Source: Georgenia thermotolerans
GTDB taxonomy: Bacteria > Actinomycetota > Actinomycetes > Actinomycetales > Actinomycetaceae
DNA length: 64,000 nucleotides
Direction: 5' to 3'
Assembly (NCBI RefSeq): GCF_009193185.1
Contig: NZ_VUKF01000012.1
Span: 1-64,000 of the forward strand
In this document: piece by piece, positions 58,512 through 64,000 of the stretch
How positions within the stretch are numbered: the stretch's first letter is position 1
Layout: every line of letters begins with the position of its first letter
Made by a program: the position numbers and the translations under genes
The notes under the pieces: model-generated
Seen by the model: the letters and a program-made list of their open reading frames with translations, nothing else
Told to the model about the DNA's origin: nothing
Database searches by the model: none

Positions 58512-59108
58512 GTGTCCTCGGTTCTCCCCGGCCTGCTCACCGGGCTCTCGCTCATCGTCGCCATCGGCGCCCAGAACGCCTTCGTGCTGCGCCAGGGGCT
58601 GACTCGCAACCACATCGCCGTCGTGGTCGCCATCTGCGCCGTCTCGGACGCGCTGCTCATCACCCTCGGCGTCAGCGGCGTCGGTGCCGTCGTGCGCGAG
58701 CACCCGACGGCGCTGGCCGTGCTGCGTTGGGTCGGCGCGGCCTACCTGCTGGCGTACGGGCTGCGCTCGCTGTGGAGCGCGCGCCGGCCGCAGGGGCTGG
58801 ACCCCCTGGCCGGTCGGGCGGTGGGGCGCCGCCGGGTGGTCGCGACCACGCTGGCGCTGACCTACCTCAACCCCCACGTCTACCTGGACACCGTGCTCAT
58901 GCTCGGCTCCGTCGCCAACCAGTACGGCCCGGACCGGTGGTGGTTCGCGGCCGGGGCCGTGGCGGGCAGCCTGCTGTGGTTCACCGCCCTGGGCTTCGGC
59001 GCCCGCGCCGCCGCGCCGGTGCTGCGCCGGCCCGCCACGTGGCGGGCGCTCGACGTCGTCATCGGCGCCGTGATGATCGTCCTCGCCGTTCGGCTGGCCA
59101 CCGGCTGA
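58512..59108 (+). CDS. lysE: LysE/ArgO basic amino acid exporter
   Basis: The GTG at 58512 is chosen by the TAGGGT box seven bases earlier. The 198-residue protein has the LysE/ArgO opening GLLTGLSLIVAIGAQNAFVLRQGLTR, six hydrophobic helices, LTYLNPHVYLDTVLMLGSVA and a helical C-terminus. It exports L-lysine and L-arginine. The divergent LysG-type gene fixes the assignment. Confidence 0.92.
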   Translation: MSSVLPGLLTGLSLIVAIGAQNAFVLRQGLTRNHIAVVVAICAVSDALLITLGVSGVGAVVREHPTALAVLRWVGAAYLLAYGLRSLWSARRPQGLDPLAGRAVGRRRVVATTLALTYLNPHVYLDTVLMLGSVANQYGPDRWWFAAGAVAGSLLWFTALGFGARAAAPVLRRPATWRALDVVIGAVMIVLAVRLATG

Positions 59109-59152
59109 CGGCTACGTGAGCGGCGGACGCCGGTGCGGGCTGGCGCTCGGGG

Positions 59153-59302
59153 CTACCGGCCGCTCGCGGAGCCGGTCTCCTCGCCCCCGGTGGCGTCCTC
59201 GGTCGGCTCCGCGGCCTCGTTCCCCGCCTTCGCGTGCTCCCGCTCGTCGATGTACGGGTCGTTGGCCATCCCGATGGCCTCGTCAGGGCTGGGCGTGCTC
59301 AT
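59153..59302 (-). CDS. Small acidic disordered protein (49 aa)
   Basis: The ATG at 59302 follows GAGGGGG. The product starts MSTPSPDEAIGMANDPYIDEREHAK and ends in an acidic Gly/Ser/Thr tail. It has no hydrophobic core. It resembles in style and N-terminus the 50-residue protein encoded at 17105-17257. It is divergent from recC by 170 bases. The function is unknown. Confidence 0.6.
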   Translation of the reverse strand: MSTPSPDEAIGMANDPYIDEREHAKAGNEAAEPTEDATGGEETGSASGR

Positions 59303-59431
59303 GGGAACCCCCTCCCTCGCGGGTGTGCCGTCGAGTCTCCGCGCGCCGGTGCCCGCCCGCAAGGCCCTGCCAGCAGCGCCGCGCATCGCGTCTCACGGAC
59401 GTGGCGTCGCGGGGATGTCAGTGGGCCGAAA

Positions 59432-59437
59432 TAGGGT
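59432..59437 (+). promoter_or_regulatory. Putative -10 element of recC
   Basis: TAGGGT lies 36 bases before the recC GTG at 59473. Confidence 0.35.
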
Positions 59438-59472
59438 GGAGGACACGAGAGACCAGAGGGAGGCGAGGCCGC

Positions 59473-62400
59473 GTGCTCCACCTGCACCGCTCCGAGCGCG
59501 CCGACGCGCTCGTCGGCCCGCTGGCCGAGCTGCTCGCCCAGCCGCCGGAGGACCCCTTCGCCCCCGACGTCGTCGCCGTCCCCACCCGTGGCGTGGAGCG
59601 TTGGCTCGCCCAGCGCCTGTCCCACCATCTCGGCGCGGCCCCGGGCGAGGCGGGGGTGTGCGCTAACGTCACGTTCGGGTCGCCCGCCCGCCTGGTCGGC
59701 GAGGTGCTCGCCGCGAGTCTCGGCCTCGACCGCGACGCCGACCCCTGGCGGGCCGAGCACCTGACGTGGCCCCTGCTCGAGGTCCTCGACGAGGTCGCCG
59801 GCGAGCCGTGGTGCGCCGCCCTGGGCCGCCACCTCGGCGTCGGCACCGACGACGAGGTCCGCCGCGGGCGCCGCCTCGTGGTCGCCCGGCACCTCGCGCG
59901 CCTCTTCGCCTCTTACGCCGCGCAGAGGCCCGCGATGGTCCGCGCCTGGGCCGCCGGGCGCGACGACGACGGCGCGGGCGGGGCCGTGCCCGCCGACCTG
60001 GCCTGGCAGCCGCGGCTGTGGCGCCTGCTGCGCGAGCGGCTGGGCACGCCCAGCCCCGCCGAGCGGCTCGGCGACGCCCTGCGCCTGCTGACCGACCGGC
60101 CCGAGAGCGCCGACCTGCCCGCCCGGCTGTCGGTGTTCGGGCCCACCCGGCTGCCCGAGGACCAGCTGCGCGTCCTGCACGCCCTCGGCGGCCACCGCGA
60201 CGTCCACCTGTGGCTGCCCCACCCCTCTCCGGCGCTGTGGGAGAAGGTCGCCGCCGCCCCGGCCCCCGCCTCCCCGCGCCGGCACGAGCAGCCGACCCTC
60301 GCCGGGCACCCGCTGCTCGCCTCGATGGCCCGCGACGCCACCGAGCTCCAGCAGCGCCTCGCCGCGCTGGGCGAGGCGGCCGACGTCCACCATCCCGCGC
60401 CCGAGCCGCCGCCCACCCTGCTTGGCGCGCTGCAGCGGCGCCTGCGCGCCGACGAACCCGCCGGTGCCCCCCACGTCCTCGCCGCGGACGACCGCAGCGT
60501 CGAGGTGCACGCCTGCTTCGGGCCCACCCGGCAGATCCAGGTGCTGCGCGAGGTGCTCGCCGGCCTGTTCGCCGAGGACCCCACGCTCGAGCCGCGCGAC
60601 GTCATCGTCATGTGCCCCGACGTCGAGGCGGTCGCCCCGCTCGTCGCCGCCACGTTCGGCCTGGCCGCCGAGGGCGGCGAGCCGGGCCACGCCGTCCACC
60701 CCGGCCAGACCCTGCGGGTGCGCCTGGCCGACCGCTCGGCCCGCCAGGTCAACCCCCTCCTCGGCCTGCTCGCCGCCCTGCTCGACCTCGCCGACGGGCG
60801 CGTGACCGCCTCGGAGGTGCTCGACCTCGCCGCCACCGACCCGGTGCGCCGCAAGTTCCGCCTCGACGACGACGACCTCGCCCGCGTCCGCGACTGGTCG
60901 GTCCAGACCGGCGTGCACTGGGGCGAGAACCTCGCCCGCCGCGAGCGGTTCGGCCTGCCCGCCCTCGGCCAGGGCACCTGGGACGTCGCCCTCGACCGGC
61001 TCCTGCTCGGCGCCGCCATGGCCGAGGAGGACTACCGCTACCTCGGCCCGGCCCTGCCGCTCGACGACGTCGACAGCACCGACATCGACCTCGCCGGGCG
61101 GGTGGCCGAGCTGCTCGACCGCCTCGCCGACGTCCTCGCCACCCTCGACGGCGCCCACCCGCTGGGCACCTGGCTCGACCGCCTCGACCGCGCCCTCACC
61201 CTGCTCGCCGAGCCCGCCCCGGGCGAGGACTGGCAGGCCGTCCAGGCCCGCTGGGTGCTCGGCGACGTCCGCGCCGCCGCCGAGGGCCGCGAGGACGCCG
61301 AGCTGCGCCTGCCCGACGTGCGCGCCCTGCTCGCCGACCGCCTCCAGGGCCGACCCACTCGTGCTGGCTTCCGCACCGGGGCGCTGACCATCTGCTCGCT
61401 GGAGCCGATGCGCGCCGTCCCGCACCGGGTGGTGTGCCTGCTCGGCCTCGACGACGGCGCCTTCCCCCGCGGGGGCGGCAGCGACGGCGACGACGTGCTG
61501 CTGCGCGAGCCGTGCCTGGGCGAGCGGGACCGGCGCAGCGAGGACCGCCAGCTCTTCCTCGACGCCGTCGCCGCCGCGGGGGAGCGGCTCGTCCTGCTCT
61601 ACAGCGGCGCCGACGAGCGCACCGGCGCCGCCCGCCCGCCGGCGGTGCCCGTCGGCGAGCTGCTCGACGCCCTCGACGCCGCCGCCACCGCCCCCGACGG
61701 GCGCCCGGTGCGCGAGCGCCTCCTCGTGCGCCACCCGCTGCAGGTGGTCGACGAGCGCAACTACACCCCCGGCGCGCTGGGCCGGCCGGGCCCGTTCAGC
61801 TTCGACGCCACCGCCCACCGCGCCGCCCTGGCCGGGCGCGGGCCCCGCTCCGCCGGCGCCCCGTTCCTCCCGGCCCCGCTGCCGCCCGAGCCGGCCCCGG
61901 CGGTGGTCGACCTCGACGACCTCGTCGCCGCCCTCGAGCACCCGGCCAAGTGGTTCCTGCGCCAGCGCCTCCAGGTCGCCCTGGCCGGGGAGACCGCGGA
62001 CGTCGAGGACCGCCTGCCGCTGGACCTCGACCCGCTGGAGTCCTGGCAGGTCGGCGACCGGCTGCTCACCGCGCGACTGGCCGGGGCCGACCCCCGCCAG
62101 GCCGTCAACGCCGAGTGGCGCCGCGGCGAGGTCCCGCCCAAGGAGCTCGGCCGCGCCGCCCTGGTCGACATCGCCGACCGGGTCGCCCCCATCGCCGAGG
62201 CGGCCCGCCGCCTCGCCGGCGCCGAGGCCCGCGCGGTCGACGTCCGCGCCACCCTGCCCTCCGGGGCGGTCCTCGCCGGCACCGTGCCCGGCGTCCGCGG
62301 CGACACGGTGCTGCGCGCGACCTACTCGCGCCTGGCACCCAAGCACCGGCTGCGCGCCTGGGTGCAGCTGCTCGCCCTGACCGTCTCCGACCCGACCCGC

Positions 62401-62829
62401 CCCTGGCGCGCCGTCACCGTCGGCCGCGCCCCCGGCAGGCGACCCGGCGCCCTCGTCGCCACCCTGGGCGCCCCCGACCCGGCCCGTGCCGGGGCCTGGC
62501 TCGACGAGCTCCTCGCGCTGCGCGAGCGCGCCCGCCGCGAGCCGCTGCCGCTGCCGGTGTCCGCCGCCTGCGCCTACGCGAGCAGCCGGGCCGCCCACAA
62601 CACCGAGGCCCAAGCCCTGGAGGAGGCCGACCGCGACTGGCGCGGCGGGTTCGAGCGCACCGACGAGCACCACGTCTTGGTGTGGGGCGAGGCCGACCTG
62701 GCCGATCTGGCCGGCACCCCCGCCCCCGACGAGCAGGCCTGGTGGCCCGAGGAGCGCACCCGGCTCGGCGTGCTGGCCCGCCGCGTGTGGGACCCGCTGC
62801 TCGCGCACGAGGAGACGGAGCACCCATGA
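59473..62829 (+). CDS. recC: Exodeoxyribonuclease V subunit gamma (RecC)
   Basis: GGGAGGCGAGG precedes the GTG at 59473. The 1118-residue protein follows actinobacterial RecC in length and landmarks: LHLHRSERADALVGPLAELL at the N-terminus, VAVPTRGVERWLAQRLSHHL, SVFGPTRLPEDQLRVLHALG, HACFGPTRQIQVLREVL, the segment MRAVPHRVVCLLGLDDGAFPR, and a nuclease-like inactive C-terminal domain. It scans for Chi-like sites within RecBCD during double-strand break repair. The stop overlaps the recB ATG (ATGA). Confidence 0.93.
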   Translation: MLHLHRSERADALVGPLAELLAQPPEDPFAPDVVAVPTRGVERWLAQRLSHHLGAAPGEAGVCANVTFGSPARLVGEVLAASLGLDRDADPWRAEHLTWPLLEVLDEVAGEPWCAALGRHLGVGTDDEVRRGRRLVVARHLARLFASYAAQRPAMVRAWAAGRDDDGAGGAVPADLAWQPRLWRLLRERLGTPSPAERLGDALRLLTDRPESADLPARLSVFGPTRLPEDQLRVLHALGGHRDVHLWLPHPSPALWEKVAAAPAPASPRRHEQPTLAGHPLLASMARDATELQQRLAALGEAADVHHPAPEPPPTLLGALQRRLRADEPAGAPHVLAADDRSVEVHACFGPTRQIQVLREVLAGLFAEDPTLEPRDVIVMCPDVEAVAPLVAATFGLAAEGGEPGHAVHPGQTLRVRLADRSARQVNPLLGLLAALLDLADGRVTASEVLDLAATDPVRRKFRLDDDDLARVRDWSVQTGVHWGENLARRERFGLPALGQGTWDVALDRLLLGAAMAEEDYRYLGPALPLDDVDSTDIDLAGRVAELLDRLADVLATLDGAHPLGTWLDRLDRALTLLAEPAPGEDWQAVQARWVLGDVRAAAEGREDAELRLPDVRALLADRLQGRPTRAGFRTGALTICSLEPMRAVPHRVVCLLGLDDGAFPRGGGSDGDDVLLREPCLGERDRRSEDRQLFLDAVAAAGERLVLLYSGADERTGAARPPAVPVGELLDALDAAATAPDGRPVRERLLVRHPLQVVDERNYTPGALGRPGPFSFDATAHRAALAGRGPRSAGAPFLPAPLPPEPAPAVVDLDDLVAALEHPAKWFLRQRLQVALAGETADVEDRLPLDLDPLESWQVGDRLLTARLAGADPRQAVNAEWRRGEVPPKELGRAALVDIADRVAPIAEAARRLAGAEARAVDVRATLPSGAVLAGTVPGVRGDTVLRATYSRLAPKHRLRAWVQLLALTVSDPTRPWRAVTVGRAPGRRPGALVATLGAPDPARAGAWLDELLALRERARREPLPLPVSAACAYASSRAAHNTEAQALEEADRDWRGGFERTDEHHVLVWGEADLADLAGTPAPDEQAWWPEERTRLGVLARRVWDPLLAHEETEHP

Positions 62830-64000
62830 CCCACCCGCTCACCCTCCACGACCCCCACTCGGGCGCGAGACGTCAAGTCAGGCGCGAGACGTCAACTGGG
62901 GCGGCCGTGTTCGACATCTGCGGCGACCTGCCCACCGGCACCACCGTCCTCGAGGCCAGCGCCGGCACCGGCAAGACGTTCACCATCGCCGCCCTGGCCA
63001 CCCGCTACGTGGCCGAGGGCGTCGCCGAGCTCGCCGACCTCATGCTCGTCACCTTCGGCCGCGCCGCCACCTCCGAGCTGCGCGACCGGGTGCGCGAGCG
63101 CCTCGTCTCCGCCGAGCGGGCGCTGCGCGCCCCGGACGCCCGCGACAGCGCCGACGCCGTCGTGCGCCACCTCGCCGCCGTCGACGACGCCGAGCTCGAC
63201 CGGCGGCGCCGCCGCCTGACCCGCGCCCTCGCCCAGTTCGACGCCGCCACCATCACCACCACCCACGGCTTCTGCCAGCAGATGCTCGCCTCCCTCGGCG
63301 TGGCCGGGGACGTCGACGCCGACGCCACCTTCGTCCCGGACATCGCCGACCTCGTCGAGGAGGTCGTCGACGACCTCTACCTGCGCCGCTACGCCAGCGA
63401 GCCGCAGCCGGTGCTCACCCCCGCCGAGGCCCGCGAGGTGGCCAAGGCCGCCGTCAGTGACCACCAGGCCCGCCTCGAGCCCGCGGCCGCCCCGCCCGAC
63501 TCCGTTCCTGGGCACCGCTACGCCTTCGCCCGCGACGTCGCCGCGGAGGTGCGCCGCCGCAAGCGCGAGCGCCGCCTGCTCGACTATGACGACCTGCTCG
63601 TGCTGCTGCGCGACGCCCTCACCGATCCCGCGCACGGCCCGGCCGCCGCCGAGCGGGTCCGCGCCCGCTACCGGGTCGTCCTCGTCGACGAGTTCCAGGA
63701 CACCGACCCGGTGCAGTGGGAGATCTTGCGCACCGCCTTCCATGGCCACCGCACCCTCGTCCTCATCGGAGACCCCAAGCAGGCCATCTACGCCTTCCGC
63801 GGCGGCGACGTCGTCACCTACCTCGCCGCCCGCCGCGACGCCACCGCCACCGCCACCCTGGGCCGCAACTGGCGCAGCGACGCGCCCCTGCTGCGCGGCC
63901 TCGACGCGCTCCTCGGCGGCGCCGCGCTGGGCGACGACGCCATCGTGGTGCGCCCGGTCGACGCCGAGCACACCGGCCGCCGCCTCGACGGCGGCGCGCC
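62826..64000 (+). CDS. recB: Exodeoxyribonuclease V subunit beta (RecB), 3' end outside window
   Basis: The frame opens at 62826, overlapping the recC stop, and stays open to the window edge (391 codons). After about 28 residues that include two copies of the 19-bp repeat in frame, the conserved start FDICGDLPTGTTVLEASAGTGKT appears (Walker A 44-51 from this ATG). Further landmarks are THGFCQQML, LLDYDDLLVLL, the Walker B VVLVDEFQDTD near residue 285, and GDPKQAIYAFRGGD. A GTG at 62907 lies just after the repeats and may be the true start. RecB supplies the 3'-5' helicase and the nuclease. Confidence 0.93.
   Translation, partial: MTHPLTLHDPHSGARRQVRRETSTGAAVFDICGDLPTGTTVLEASAGTGKTFTIAALATRYVAEGVAELADLMLVTFGRAATSELRDRVRERLVSAERALRAPDARDSADAVVRHLAAVDDAELDRRRRRLTRALAQFDAATITTTHGFCQQMLASLGVAGDVDADATFVPDIADLVEEVVDDLYLRRYASEPQPVLTPAEAREVAKAAVSDHQARLEPAAAPPDSVPGHRYAFARDVAAEVRRRKRERRLLDYDDLLVLLRDALTDPAHGPAAAERVRARYRVVLVDEFQDTDPVQWEILRTAFHGHRTLVLIGDPKQAIYAFRGGDVVTYLAARRDATATATLGRNWRSDAPLLRGLDALLGGAALGDDAIVVRPVDAEHTGRRLDGGA
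62865..62902 (+). repeat. 19-bp tandem repeat, locus C, at the 5' end of recB
   Basis: Two units begin GCGAGACGTCAAGTCAGGC (62865) and GCGAGACGTCAACTGGGGC (62884), 19 bases apart, identical over the first 12 bases to the units at 3925 and 41815. They lie within the recB frame if translation starts at 62826. Confidence 0.9.

Noticed and set aside
1-64000. tRNA, rRNA, riboswitch or insertion sequence
   Set aside because: None was recognised by reading both strands; a covariance-model search would be needed to exclude small RNAs.

Overview
The window is very GC-rich (third codon positions almost entirely G or C) with dense short-spaced genes, GTG starts, many apparently leaderless promoters (a TANNNT box about 7 nt before the start codon), lipobox lipoproteins, a PhoP-type PHO box and a LysG/LysE pair. 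Together these point to a high-GC actinobacterium (Actinomycetota), possibly in or near Micrococcales; the genus cannot be fixed by reading alone. No rRNA, tRNA, CRISPR array, integrase or transposase was seen, so this reads as ordinary chromosome.

Layout. 1-4 kb: end of a membrane-anchored Lys-rich protein, a PadR/DUF2218 operon with a 20-bp palindromic operator, a 5'-3' exonuclease, a PPK2 polyphosphate kinase and a YtxH-like protein. 4-13 kb: orphan pstS behind a PHO box, a VIT1-like metal transporter, L-2-hydroxyglutarate oxidase, an MFS/ArsR-type pair, sucrose phosphorylase, an EamA exporter and a MarR regulator. 13-25 kb: envelope and small proteins (lipoprotein, PspA-like coiled coil, two paralogous helical proteins), 2-hydroxyacid dehydrogenase, glycosyltransferase, ClC channel, VOC protein, a macro-SIR2 fusion and a metallophosphoesterase. 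25-38 kb: frameshifted FAD/Fe-S D-lactate dehydrogenase divergent from lactate permease, secreted metalloprotease, universal stress protein, secreted phytase-like esterase, MFS, GntR and a YGQ-repeat DUF4870 protein. 38-45 kb: SWIM-SNF2 helicase, lipoprotein, acetyltransferase, FMN reductase and an ArsR-SRPBCC regulator.

45.7-51.0 kb is a complete non-phosphorylative L-fucose-type degradation operon: lactonase, enolase-superfamily fuconate dehydratase, SDR, RhaM/FucU-like mutarotase, aldo-keto reductase and FAH-family hydrolase. The expected end products are pyruvate and lactate, and the lactate permease and D-lactate dehydrogenase locus lies 17 kb away. 51-57 kb is a signalling cluster (degenerate ABC ATPase, STAS, PAS-GAF-ANTAR, CheB-like and CheR-PAS proteins) without chemotaxis genes. 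57-64 kb holds lysG/lysE, two small proteins, recC and the start of recB.

Most notable: a single-gene macro-domain plus SIR2-like NADase candidate (possible defence protein) at 21-22.7 kb; a dispersed 19-bp tandem repeat family at three loci, one inside the annotated 5' end of recB; the one-base frameshift in the lactate dehydrogenase; an ABC ATPase degenerate at all but one catalytic motif; a long hairpin inside the fucose operon; and GC-rich hairpins with tiny loops at many gene ends. Operators are readable by eye at the padR, arsR-type, marR, lld, SNF2, gntR and arsR-SRPBCC promoters.
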